A DNA stretch of 64,000 nt from Apolygus lucorum (taxonomy: Eukaryota > Arthropoda > Insecta > Hemiptera > Miridae). Under the pieces are notes generated by a model. It worked only from the letters and a program-made list of their open reading frames with translations. It did not search any database and was not told where the DNA came from. The stretch lies in contig CM019173.2 in the NCBI GenBank assembly GCA_009739505.2, positions 23,967,929 to 24,031,928 on the forward strand. The letters are read 5' to 3'. Both the position numbers and the translations under genes were made by a program. The stretch's first letter is position 1. Every line of letters starts with the position of its first letter. Positions 24,285 to 34,288 of the stretch are shown here, in pieces.

Positions 24285-24332
24285 TTAGCAACGGTTTCGC
24301 TGGTTTAGCTTTCCAGCATCCTCAGGCTAAAA
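24285..24332 (-). ncRNA. Hammerhead-ribozyme-like motif 1
   Basis: On the minus strand: stem I 5' TTAGC (24330-24326), core CTGAGGA (24325-24319), one extra T, stem II GCTGG/CCAGC reversed order (24317-24313 with 24303-24299) around a 9-nt loop, GAAAC (24298-24294), CG, then TT and the stem I 3' strand GCTAA (24289-24285) that pairs perfectly. This gives the hammerhead core CUGANGA...GAAA with a nearly absent stem III. Penelope-like retroelements are known to carry such small hammerheads. The additional nucleotide between the core and stem II is not canonical, so activity is uncertain. No Penelope RT is nearby. Confidence 0.5.
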
Positions 24333-24448
24333 GATTAATTTTAAATAAAATTAAAATTAATTCAACAATGAGAAAAGGCGACAACATAAAATAACAATAC
24401 CGGCACAGTAAAGCCGGTTATAAAGTAAACATCCATTTCAGGTTGGAT

Positions 24449-24493
24449 TTTCGTCCGACTGCCATTCCTAGCGTCGCGGACTTCATCAGCTGT
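24449..24493 (-). ncRNA. Hammerhead-ribozyme-like motif 2
   Basis: Minus strand: CTGATGA (24489-24483), one A, stem II GTCCG (24481-24477) and CGGAC (24457-24453) around a 19-nt loop, then GAAA (24452-24449). A weak stem I (ACAG with CTGT near 24405-24410) is possible. Stem III is not convincing. It lies about 120 bp upstream of motif 1 on the same strand and shares its extra nucleotide before stem II. Confidence 0.35.
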
Positions 24494-24678
24494 CTTCCAA
24501 AAGGAAGATCAGAATTTTGAGAGTTAATTTGTATCAATTACTTCTAATCATAAGTGAGATGTGGATCGCATCAATCCTCCCCATGATCCAAAGGATAACA
24601 CTGAAGACAATTTCATCTAATTTTGGAGTTGTGATCACGGGTGGAATGAAATTCACCATAGACATTGTAACTATATTA

Positions 24679-25658
24679 GGGTGGAGTGGGGTAAATGTGG
24701 AAATGGGGCAAATGCGGAAATGGTTTTGAAAATGGCGCCATTTGAGCGCCTTGCCTCAGAAACCTTCTCAATGTGTACCCAGTTATGTTGGTAACCCTTA
24801 TCTGTCGGAAAAGGCGGGCTCTCGCCAGTCAGCTGCTTATTCCTAACGTTATCCTGACTCACTAGTTGATTAGCTCTTCAGACGAGTGGCGGGTTTTTGC
24901 CAAGAAATAAGTTTTCCATGAGGTGCAGTGGGGCAGTAACGTCTGTTCTATCTTGAAACTTCTTTACATGAGTCAGTTTAACAGTTTTCATTATGAAATC
25001 GTTTATATCACGATCATTTGTAAAAATGATAACATGGGTTGCATTTGCCCCAGCGAAATTGCAGTATGGGGTAAATGCGGAAGTACCAAATAAGCACTCT
25101 ATAACAACTATTAGACTGAGTCACCTGTCTGTTCTAGGGCAAAAATTGGAGATGAAACTTTAAAAATACACATTTTGTTCCCTACACGTTGAATTTCTTC
25201 ATTTTCCTCTCCCACTTTCGAAATCAGGCCTCAAGGGAAAATTATTCACTCAAGAAAGAGTCATTTGAAAGATGAAGTGCAAACCAGTTGGCGCAGGAAA
25301 GTTCATTTTGGTCATAATAAAGTGGAGGAGAAAAAAATTTAATATAGCGTTCTGTTCGTATTGAAATGGGCTTTGTTTGCATTTATCCCATTAATGAAAC
25401 TAAATGTTTTTATGGGATTCGCAGGCCGTTTCCGCATTTGCCCCGATAAGTAGAGCAAATGAGAAAGTTGGTCGGCATTTTAAAAAACACAGTTTGGACC
25501 ATGAGAATAAATCTTTTGTACATTTTGAAGAGTGCATCGTAATCTACGTAAAATAAGCTACTCATTAAAAAAAGTGAAAATAGCGTTTTCAAAGGAAAGT
25601 TACAGAAGATCAAAGTTGAACTATTGACATTTTGGGTCGCAATTGCCCCACTCCACCC
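24679..25658. mobile_element. 980-bp TA-flanked inverted-repeat element
   Basis: Ends are GGGTGGAGTGGGG (24679-24691) and its complement (25646-25658), with TA on both sides (24677-24678, 25659-25660). A second GGGGCAAATGCGGAA phrase is repeated near the left end and, inverted or varied, near 25050-25085 and 25430-25445. No transposase frame. The TA flank suggests Tc1/mariner, though a TTAG-like context could fit others. Confidence 0.75.
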
Positions 25659-25660
25659 TA

Positions 25661-26699
25661 TCGAATTTCCTTCATATTTGTACAATGTTTAACCGTCTAA
25701 TGCACTTGCATGAAAAAGCCCGCCGGTGGATTTTGGGGCTTGGCCCACCAGGAACAGTTTAGGTTGTGAACATTTTTTTGGAATGACACCAGCCTTAAGA
25801 CATATCCACGTCGAAAACATCACCTTGTTAGTTGAGAGTTACCCAGTTAGAAATTCCAGGGACACCTAAAATTAGATGGCGCTCGAAATTCTCGTCCTGC
25901 CAAGTTGATAACGACCCCACGACGGTAATTTACGTCTCTGCCGTCGACGGACGTCAAATTTCCGACTTCTCACTCCACTCATTCCTGACTTATTAATCAC
26001 TCGGTTGTTTGGATGCTCGCCCTCTCGCCTAAAAGCCGATCCTACGGAGTATCCATATTGCATGAAAACGTACCCGCTCCTCACGACCCCCTTCTCTATG
26101 AAGATGGAAGACGTGTGTTGGAAGCATGAATATGCATTGGCGTTTCCATCCAGAGATGTCTACCCAGGTGGTGCGCGAGGCGAAGAGCTCCAACATTTCT
26201 CCCCTCTCCTTATGTCGTCAAGAGCAAGGAATATCGATATCTTCGAAAACCCCCTCTCGGGTGTGCTCATCAATTTAAACTTGCTGATGAAGTTCAAGTC
26301 CATCACGTCTTTACCAGATTCTCTCTGTCTCAGACGTGCGATTTTCATCTCAACTCCTTCAAAACGTCTCTGCTCTCAAAATCCTTGAGTGGTTTCGAAG
26401 GGAATATCCTTGTCCTCCTATAATAATTATAATAACGAAGTTTACATAGTCCCGTCATTTTTTTGCATAAAAGTTGGAGTTAGATTGTTCATATCATCCG
26501 TCAGTCAGACTGGGCGGCCTTATACAATTGATGTGGGCGTTACGTTCAGGTTTTCGTTAACTGCTCAGATCAGCCTTTTGTCCTGGATTCCTTTTGCCAC
26601 ACCATATATATGATTTATGTGTAAATGTTCGTGATGTGTTCCAGTGGCGTCAGGTGAGAATATTCGTCAGGCAAACAGCTTAGAGGGATAAACAATAAT
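25661..26699. other. Unassigned spacer
   Basis: A plus-strand frame of 127 codons (26005-26388) overlaps minus-strand frames and shows no domain. No repeat recognised. Confidence 0.35.
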
Positions 26700-26700
26700 G

Positions 26701-26960
26701 AAAAACGCAGCAAATTATTACACAAAGGTTTATTATTTTTCTGTATAGACCAAGCGGCAGCAAAGAGCACGGCCTTGCCACTTTCACTGCCTACCATGTT
26801 TTCGCTTCAAAATCGAATTAAACTCAATCGCTTCAACATTGAGTTTATTTAGATGAAATAAAGGTCTCATACTCCGTTCGAAGAAATAAAGAATTCCTTG
26901 ATTAAGAAATTTGATTACTGGTTGCTAAGGAAGCGTAAACCATTGCTCATTTTCCAATTT
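26701..26960. repeat. Family D fragment
   Basis: Starts AAAACGCAGCAAATTATTAC, ACAAAGGTTTATTATTTTTC, and includes the AAATTTGATTACTGGTTGCTA block near 26907 also seen near 2170. No opposite end found. Confidence 0.6.
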
Positions 26961-27989
26961 TCTCTGCTTTCAAGGCCACGAAACAGCTCCTCGATTGTTT
27001 GCCTTGGCTGATGCTGAGGTAGTGGGAGTATAGCAATACTAGACCCCGCACTGACCCCCCGCCTTCTCGCTGACTGTCGCCTGTCATCCAAAACAGCCCC
27101 GAAAAATTCATTTTTTTGAACTGCTTGCCATGCATCGCCGGGCCCCACGCTAGTTCACATATCATCCGCAATCGGTCATTCTCTGGTGTGTGCGAACTAG
27201 TATCCTAGACAAAAAACGTACTTATTCCATCCTCCTATTTCATCTAACTTCCTTGGTTATGAAATAATCCCTAAATTTTATTAAAATTTTCTAAAATCGG
27301 CTAAATATTAAGTACTTACTTTCAAAAAATAGAATTATAGGAGAATCTCAACAAAAATTAATTTATTCATTTTGCATATTTTTAGTAAGGCAAACAGTGT
27401 TTGCTATGTTTGCCTGGAGGAGACGCCACTGATGTGTTCTCGTTTTCTCCTTCTTTAACTTCAGCAACATCAAGCAATCCTGGGTAGCTTCTCTTGAGCA
27501 ATTTTGATGAACTTTCACAGAAACTGGTGGGCCTAAGTAACTATTATTATCTATTATGCCTAATAATAAAAAGAAAGAACATAAAAATGTACAAAAACGA
27601 AGCAAGAGCTATTTATTTCTTAACCATGAAGAGGGATCTAGTATGATTCTGAGATCAGAGATGGCGGCTAGCTGACATGCATCACAGTCCCCTTCTCAAG
27701 ATCCTCCCCTTCATTTTTCTGTTTCGGCTGGATTATCACCATAATTATTTATGAGGGTTATTCTGAGCTCTATTGGACCTTTTTGAGAAAAAGGAATGAT
27801 ACAACATAAAATAAATAATGAATGGTATAATAATAAATAATAGTATAATAATAAATAATAAATATGGAATAAAAATTATACATTTTTTTGGTGATTTTTT
27901 TCTGAAGTTTTCTCGTGAGAGCTGCATGAAGGGCGTTGAGGCAAATGGAAATACATATTTCGTTGATGGGTGAATGAATTGACCATATT
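26961..27989. other. Unassigned AT-rich spacer
   Basis: Contains AATAATA-type simple sequence at 27800-27870 and a family D scrap near 27765 (GAGCTCTATTGGACC). No gene recognised. Confidence 0.35.
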
Positions 27990-28355
27990 GTTGATAAAGG
28001 GTTGGAATCTATTGTTCAATCTTCATTGATCTGTACATGTTTCGGCGAAACATCGTCGCCTTCTTCAGCCTTCGAAAACAGGTCTGAGGATCATCACATC
28101 TATTTCTCCAGTCCCTGTCTTGTAGCACACCATCCATTGATCATCAACCCTTGTTTTTTGCATCCACTCGACACCCCTCCTCTCCACCACAAGCCAGGCA
28201 AACTGCATTGCCCCAGAGGCGACACCAGTTGGAGAGTTCCGGAATTGCACTTTTTTAATGGAAAAAAATGAATTCCTGTTGGAAAATTGTGAATCACTGC
28301 GAATCAAAACATTTTATAAATAAAAATTGAACGATAGACTCCAACCCTTTATCAA
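27990..28355. mobile_element. Inverted-repeat element enclosing a hammerhead-like motif
   Basis: About 30-bp inverted repeats, TTGATAAAGGGTTGGAATC at 27991-28009 and its near-complement ending near 28355, bracket a 365-bp unit. The motif at 28033-28068 lies just inside the left end. Overlapping frames on both strands show no domain. Terminal inverted or split direct repeats with ribozyme motifs are a known arrangement in Penelope-like elements; membership here is inference. Confidence 0.55.
28031..28068 (-). ncRNA. Hammerhead-ribozyme-like motif 3
   Basis: Minus strand: CTGAAGA (28068-28062), one A, stem II GGCG (28060-28057) and CGCC (28047-28044) around a 9-nt loop, GAAAC (28043-28039), then ATGTAC. 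A GTA cleavage triplet is possible, but stem I is weak (one or two pairs). The core and extra nucleotide match motifs 1 and 2. Confidence 0.4.
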
Positions 28356-30293
28356 ATGTATATTTAGAATTGAAAATAATCCTGTAAAATTGGCGATATT
28401 GTCTTTAAAATATAAAATTGTTGTGATCTCAAGTCTCATAAGCGGCTATTGGATCTACCCCAACACGACTATATTTATGTAAGGTATGTTGAGTCTTGTA
28501 AAGAGAACTTGCTTTACATTATCAAGCTGACACACATCCTTCGTTCAAACCAAAGCCAAATGGCTCTTGCTGGATCAACCGCGGAAAAAATTCCTGATAG
28601 ATCGATCGGTTGAGAAGGAAGCTCAGAAGCCACAAAGCCCTTTTCCTCTTCTCTACCCCTTTCGAACATGTAGGCGGGAGGGGGGGGGGTAAGCTGGCTT
28701 TGAAGACGAACGAGGGTCGTTGCTAGTAATCCTGGTAGACACTATCTAACCCATCATGTCAACTTATCCCCCACAGCGCCTCCCCTCCACTGCCAGTTGT
28801 TGGCCACCGTCTACAAAACCGCTTTTCTCCAACAAAAACCATCTCTATACCTTCCTAGTGGAGGCTTCCATTGGATTTCCCGATCCTACAGTTTGAAGAT
28901 ACTTGTACGTGTCACAGAACAATGGACATGCAGAAATTATGTGTGCATAATCCTTTGAATTGAGCCATTGAATCCATCCTATTCATAATTTAAAATAGCA
29001 GTACTTCGTATCCAAACATTTTATTTCATTTTCAACCATAAAATTTATGCATGGGCGGCGAGCTATTGTGTATTCATTGCTCAGTGAAATTGGTCAGAAT
29101 GGACTCCCATTCTGGGATGCCCCATAAAAGGGAGACGTTAGCGAGTAGACTCGGGCGGTCGAATGGTGGGCACGTTGAAATATTTACAGTAACCTTCTCC
29201 GAACGAGGGGCCTAACTCTGCAGTAGAAACGACTGCAGGCACCAAAACTACCTCTGCCACCACCGAGAACCTCTCATGGATTAATACGAGGTCGAAGGAC
29301 CATTTTAGCCCGTGAAGAGAGAGTCAAACGATGGTGTGGAAGGAGAATTTCGGTCTTCTCTTGATTCGTAAGCCAAAAGTTAAACGTGCCTGTGGATTGT
29401 GGATTGGTTGATTCAACTAATGTGGTCCTTAAGTGAACCCTCTCCACCAACCAGTAGGTACATACTCATCAATGTAATAACAACAAGCATCCGTAAAAGA
29501 ATAATATGGTCCTTTCAATAAACTTCTTTCAAGTTGAAATCCTGGTTTTGAAAACTAATTCCTGCATATACACATCCACCATTCTGTGTTGCCCGTTCCC
29601 AAGAACCAACTGAAAACAATCAACATCAAGAAGGTTTTGGGAGTTAGGATGATCACAGATTAATTTCATCCTGATTATATCGGATTTTGGTATACATATT
29701 GAAAGCTTGTCTACAATTTGACGACGTCCTGACAGAATATAGAATACTATTAGTTCTGTTCTGGTTCCGTTCTATTTCTATTGGTTTTGTTCCTTTGGTG
29801 GTAAGCAAATCTAAAATGTGGTAACAATGCGTACTGTATCGGAATTTAAGACACGCGCACATAGGAAGCATTTTTGGCCTCAAGATGGAGTAAGTCCAAG
29901 ATCGAAAAAAAAATTATTCTCAAGGGATCATCGATCCAAATTAACATTGATTTAAGTATCAATTTCTGTGCTTGCTCACCGATAGGAAGCTCAGATTTTC
30001 AATGAAATAATAGTCGAGCTGAGCAAAGTTTGGGGGAAATGAGCAACATGTAGAATATTTGGATCATGTACGTCTTAGGCCGTAGCTATACAGATTGTTA
30101 GAATCCAGATTTAAGCTTTTCTTCTCTGTGGAAGTCATCATCGGTCCTTGAATCATTCACTGGTTTCATATCTTCTTCCTGCAAACGGTTTTACCACTAG
30201 GTTGGATCTCTGATTGTTGCAAGGTTAAACCTGTCAAAATGTTTCATTTTTGAGAATATAATATCAAAATTTATAGCAGTTTATAGGAAGTAG
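28356..30293. other. 1.9 kb without a recognised gene
   Basis: A G-run lies near 28680-28690. Frames are under 80 codons and lack motifs. No repeat was tied to other parts of the window. Confidence 0.35.
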
Positions 30294-30428
30294 TGTTGTG
30301 ATCAGCTACCTCTTCGCATTTCTGTCCATTCACTTCCTTAGGCCATGTGGTAGGAGCTCCAATTCAGAATCGGAATGATAGGAGATCGATCCCCGGTCGA
30401 GGGTAGTTACTTTTTGATGACTCAACAG
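30294..30428 (+). repeat. tRNA-like SINE repeat, copy 1
   Basis: 135 bp from TGTTGTGATCAGC to GACTCAACAG, with nine mismatches to 33071-33205 by my count. The middle reads like a degraded tRNA: GGCCATGTGGTAGGAGC (A-box-like), a possible anticodon arm around TTCAGAA, and GGAGATCGATCCCC (B-box-like). No pol III terminator or tail is obvious. After it, TGGCGCAGTCGT near 30432 is another A-box-like word. Confidence 0.5.
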
Positions 30429-31016
30429 TGTGGCGCAGTCGTACTGGACCCGAATGGTCTCCTCAGCATTTATCAGAGGATCAATAATTCATTAAGATTG
30501 GGTCATCAAAACAACTCCTACCCAAGACATGAGTCGAGCCACTGCCTATTCGGACAAACGTTGAGATCAGCAGATCCCCCGCCCCGTCAATAAGGAACAA
30601 TAACAAAACATATTGTTTAGTAATGCATGCATTCCAGGGGACGTCCCATTGGATAAACATTAGATCAGTTTAACCAGTTGTTAAGTGATAAAACTGTTTC
30701 ACTCGATGTAATTTATTTATTACTAAGTAATAAATAAAGTCTTTAGGCAAGAAATACTGACACCCCCCCCCCCCTCCACCATTAACCACCTTAACATTTC
30801 TAGCGGCGTGGGAGCCTTGAATCTGAAGAGCATTTTAAAATCCATGATCTACGATACCCAACTTGCGAATTCGAGTTCACCCCCCCTCCCCTCCACCACA
30901 GATGGTGCCAGTCTGGCACCAAAGCGGAAATACGTCGTAACATTGAACTTTCATCTGTTAGTTTTGGTAGGCAGTCCGTCGAAGTACACATCCGTATTCA
31001 AGGTGAAACAAAAACA

Positions 31017-32079
31017 AGTGGGTGTGGCACATAGCTTCCTCGTATCCATAACCCGATTGTATAGATGATCCGATGCATAGTAGTTAATCTCAAAACATCA
31101 AAACGAGTTACTTAATCTGTTACATCCCTGAAAATTTCATTGAAATCGTACGGAAAATGTAGAAGTTATGGCCGTTACAAGGAATTCACGTTTGCGCATG
31201 CGCAGTGGCTACTATCAGTCCGAAGGTGGTGATTTTCATAGGGGACCATCTAAATACTAATCTGTAACATCTCTGAAAATATCTTTGAAATCGGATAGTA
31301 AATGTAGAAATTATGGACGTTACCAGGAAATTCACGTTTGCGTATGCGCGATGACTGCTATCAGTCCGAAGGTGTTGATCTTCATTGGGGACCATCTACA
31401 ACCTAATCCGCATAATCCCTGAAAATTTCATCGAAATCGAGTAGAAAAAGTGGAAGTTATGGCCGTTAAAAGGAAATTCACGTTTGCGCATGCGCAGTGG
31501 CTACTATCAGTCCGAAGGTGGTGATATTCATTGGGGACCATCTACAACCTAATCCGCATAATCCCTGAAAATTTCATCGAAATCGGGTGGAAAAAGTGGA
31601 AGTTATGGCCGTTAAAAGGAAATTCACGTTTGCGCATGCGCAGTGGCTACTATCAATCCGAAGGTGATGATTTCCATAGGGAACCATCTAAATACCAATC
31701 TGTAACATTCCTGAAAATTTCATTGAAATCGGATGGAAAATGTGGAAGTCATGGCCGTTACAAGGAATTCACGTTTGCGCATGCGCAGTCGCTTCTATCA
31801 GTCCGGGGATGATGATTTTCATAGGGGACCGTCTACACACCAACCCGCACAATCCCTGAAAATTTCATTGAAATCGGACAATAACTTCGTATAGTTATGC
31901 GCGTTACAAGGAATTCATGACAGACAGACAGACACACAGACACACAGACACTGAACAAAAATTGTTCAGAAAGGTCTAAAACGCAAAACGCGAGTGAAAA
32001 TTTTGATTTTGGAGAACTTTTTTTTTTCGTCCTTGAAAAGTGAAAACAAAGCTTCCGCTACCTTGGTAGACTCGGAAGC
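31017..32079 (+). mobile_element. Family A element, copy 2, inserted in family B
   Basis: 1063 bp, from AGTGGGTGTGGCACATAGC to the terminal hairpin GCTTCCG (32051-32057)/CGGAAGC (32073-32079), with an inner CTACC/GGTAG stem. Five tandem 146-bp units have their CACGTTTGCG words at 31187, 31333, 31479, 31625 and 31770; four carry intact TGCGCATGCGCA. A CAGA/CACA microsatellite (31919-31950) and the TTCAGAAAGGTCTAAAACGC block follow. AAAACA flanks both ends (31011-31016, 32080-32085). The related sequence near 63758-63775 runs through without the insert, which sets the ends. No protein frame is credible. Confidence 0.85.
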
Positions 32080-32339
32080 AAAACACGAAATAAGCGGTTT
32101 ATGGCATCATGGCACCATGTCCTGGCACCATGGTGGTACAGAGAATAATTCATGAAAATTCGGAGGTATAATTAGAATTATTCCTCACTTACCAAGCTTG
32201 GGTACAATTAGTAAGCAGTAAAGGAACCGAAATATTGAAAAATCGGATATTTTGTGAATATTATCCCCCCACTCACCCACTCTCCTTGCGTATTTTGGTA
32301 CTCTGGTAAAATCATGTACAACTCGGAAGTTATTTGAGT

Positions 32340-32740
32340 CAAACAAAAAAAGAAACACGCAAATCGGTTGGAAATTGAGGCCTGGGCAGAGTTTACAAGA
32401 TTATGCACGCAAACGCACGTTTTTTAAGCATTAACCCCCCCTTTCCCCCTCTTAAAAAGCAAAATCCTAAATACCGGCGCCGTAGTGCACAACTAGATAG
32501 TATTTCGCGTCAAACGAAAAAAGAACCACGAAAATCGTTTGAGAACTAAGGCCTGGGCAGAGTACACAAGATTATGCCCAAAAACGCACATTTTTCGAGC
32601 ATTAACCCCCCCTTTCCTCCCCTTAAAAGGCAAAATTCGAAATTCCGGCGACGTAGTGCACAACTAGATAGTTTTCCGCGACGAACAAAAAAAGAACCAG
32701 GAAAATCGGTTGAGAACTAAGGCCTGTGCAGAGTACACAA
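32340..32740 (+). repeat. 170-bp minisatellite, about 2.4 copies
   Basis: AAGAAACACG-like word starts at 32351, 32521 and 32692, with AAGGCCTGGGCAGAGT, CGCAC, AGCATTAACCCCCC and GTAGTGCACAACTAGATAG repeated in order. Confidence 0.8.
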
Positions 32741-32741
32741 G

Positions 32742-32790
32742 ATTTTGTTACACACACACACACACATACACACACACACACACACACAGA
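32742..32790. repeat. CA microsatellite
   Basis: (CA)n with a TA interruption, followed by GACATACACC. It sits between the minisatellite and a conserved tail block. Confidence 0.9.
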
Positions 32791-33070
32791 CATACACCTA
32801 TGGTTTTTTTCGCGGATTTGGATTCAGAATGGTCTAAAACGGATTACTGTGTGGTTATTTTTTTTTTCTGTTGAGTGTTGTCCAACTTCACCCCAGATCG
32901 ATCGCATAAGGACGCCCATGTCTTACTGTGGGACGTCCTAAAAACTCCGAAGCCAGTCAAAAAGACGCGTTCTCAATGGGTTGGAAAACGCCGGCCAAAG
33001 CTGCCTCTCACCTCCCTGACTAGGTAACAGAGTACCTCAGATTTCCTAGCGGAGGGGGGGGGGGGGGAGA

Positions 33071-33205
33071 TGTTGTGATCAGCTACCTCTTCGCATTTCT
33101 GTCCATTCACTTCCTCAGGCCATGTGGTACGAGCTCTGATTCAGAATCGGAATGATTGGAGATCAATCCCCGGTCGAGGGAAGTTAATTTTTGAAGACTC
33201 AACAG
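33071..33205 (+). repeat. tRNA-like SINE repeat, copy 2
   Basis: See 30294-30428. Same orientation, 2.78 kb away, preceded by a G-run of about 17 at 33051-33067. The anticodon-arm region here (CTGATTCAGAATCGG) can form a better five-pair stem than in copy 1. Confidence 0.5.
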
Positions 33206-33322
33206 TAGGCTGAGGGTGCTCCATATATAGGTATTTCTGCAGTGTAACTTTGAAATCTTACATTCCGCAATCTAGGAGGCTGTGATGGACTGCATTGTCA
33301 AAAGGCCTTATATAAAGTCCTG

Positions 33323-33377
33323 TTTGTTCCTCCCATTCTTTGTAATATTAAATATTACAAAGAATGGGAGGAACAAA
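33323..33377. repeat. Perfect 27-bp palindrome with one-nucleotide centre
   Basis: TTTGTTCCTCCCATTCTTTG (33323 onward) through AATATT is exactly complementary to 33351-33377. Would extrude as a hairpin. Confidence 0.95.
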
Positions 33378-34280
33378 TAAATTTTATTGAAGCACTCCAA
33401 TTGTCATTACAATAAAAGTACTGCTATTTTGGAGAAAATTTTTTTAATTACTGTTGCCATTTTCTGGCTGCCCTCGAGTGGCAGCAACAATGTCTGCCAC
33501 GAACCGAAACCGCTATGTATTGAAGTGAAGACAAAGAAACTTAGATCAAGGTTGTATTGTTCCTCAAAGATGCAAAACAATGATAAGTAGTGGCGCTATG
33601 AAAGCAACTATGGAACTATAATAACAGCTGCAACAATCTTAGGTACCAAATGAAAATTATTACACGAGAAACTTTTCCCCGCCTGCCCCCTTTCTTCAGC
33701 AGGAGTCCAAAGCGGCAATTAAATTCCGTGCTGAGACCTTTTTATGAGCAAAGTTTTTCACTGGAGACTCCAGAAGAGAGAATTCTGAAGCAATCAACGG
33801 AAATATTGCGCGTTGGCGTAAAGACTTTGATGGCAATGGAGGGGAGGGGAGGAGGCCGATTAATTAAGGGTCGGTCGGCTTGGAAAAGGAATATTCCACG
33901 ACAGGAATACAGTGAGATATTTAATCAAAAACACGCTTTTAGTCGGAGCCAAAAGTGGTGGCAACGAGTTTTCCGAGTATTCACAACTCAGGTCCGGTTT
34001 TCATTTTATGAAAATCACCGAAATAACGGGAGAAGAGAGTTCTGGATGGGATTTAGGAGCGTTGAAGGGCTTGAATGGGAGGAATTCTTCAACAGTTTCG
34101 GGTGTGAATGGGAAAAGTGCCTGGATGAATCCAAAGGGTCACATTCCCTGGAAGACGTTTCAATTCATCAGTTAGTTCAAGTTGATTTGGTAGTTAGATC
34201 AAGTTGGGAACTGTGAAAAGGCACACAAGACAAGGATCTATCTGTCTATTTTCTTGGAGAACTTCTCTCCATATTTATAT
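33378..34280. other. Unassigned segment with a 188-codon plus-strand frame
   Basis: The frame 33650-34216 is one of the longer ones in the window, but it is overlapped by a second plus-strand frame (33912-34175), shows no domain and has no codon or splice support. An exon is possible; chance is more likely. Confidence 0.3.
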
Positions 34281-34288
34281 ATTCTAAC

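Larger units (their letters stand above)
30785..32830 (+). mobile_element. Family B element, interrupted by family A
   Basis: Blocks ATGATCTACGATACCCAACT, GGTGCCAGTCTGGCACC, AGGTGAAACA, then after the family A insert AACACGAAATAAGCGG, GGCACCATGGTGGTACA, AAAGGAACCGAAATATTGAA and CCCCCACTCACCC match 63640-64000 in order. It then runs into a 170-bp minisatellite (32340-32740), a CA microsatellite and a TCAGAATGGTCTAAAACG block that resembles the family A tail, so the families may be related in design. Boundaries are approximate. No coding region. Confidence 0.7.

Noticed and set aside
30432..30500. A functional tRNA gene from the A-box-like TGGCGCAGTCGT
   Set aside because: No acceptor stem or proper B box at the right spacing; cloverleaf cannot be closed.
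31017..32079. CRISPR array from regularly spaced repeats
   Set aside because: Units are contiguous 146-bp tandem repeats without unique spacers, in a eukaryotic transposon.
33650..34216. 188-codon plus-strand frame as a gene
   Set aside because: No domain or repeat, overlapped by another phase on the same strand, no splice or promoter support.
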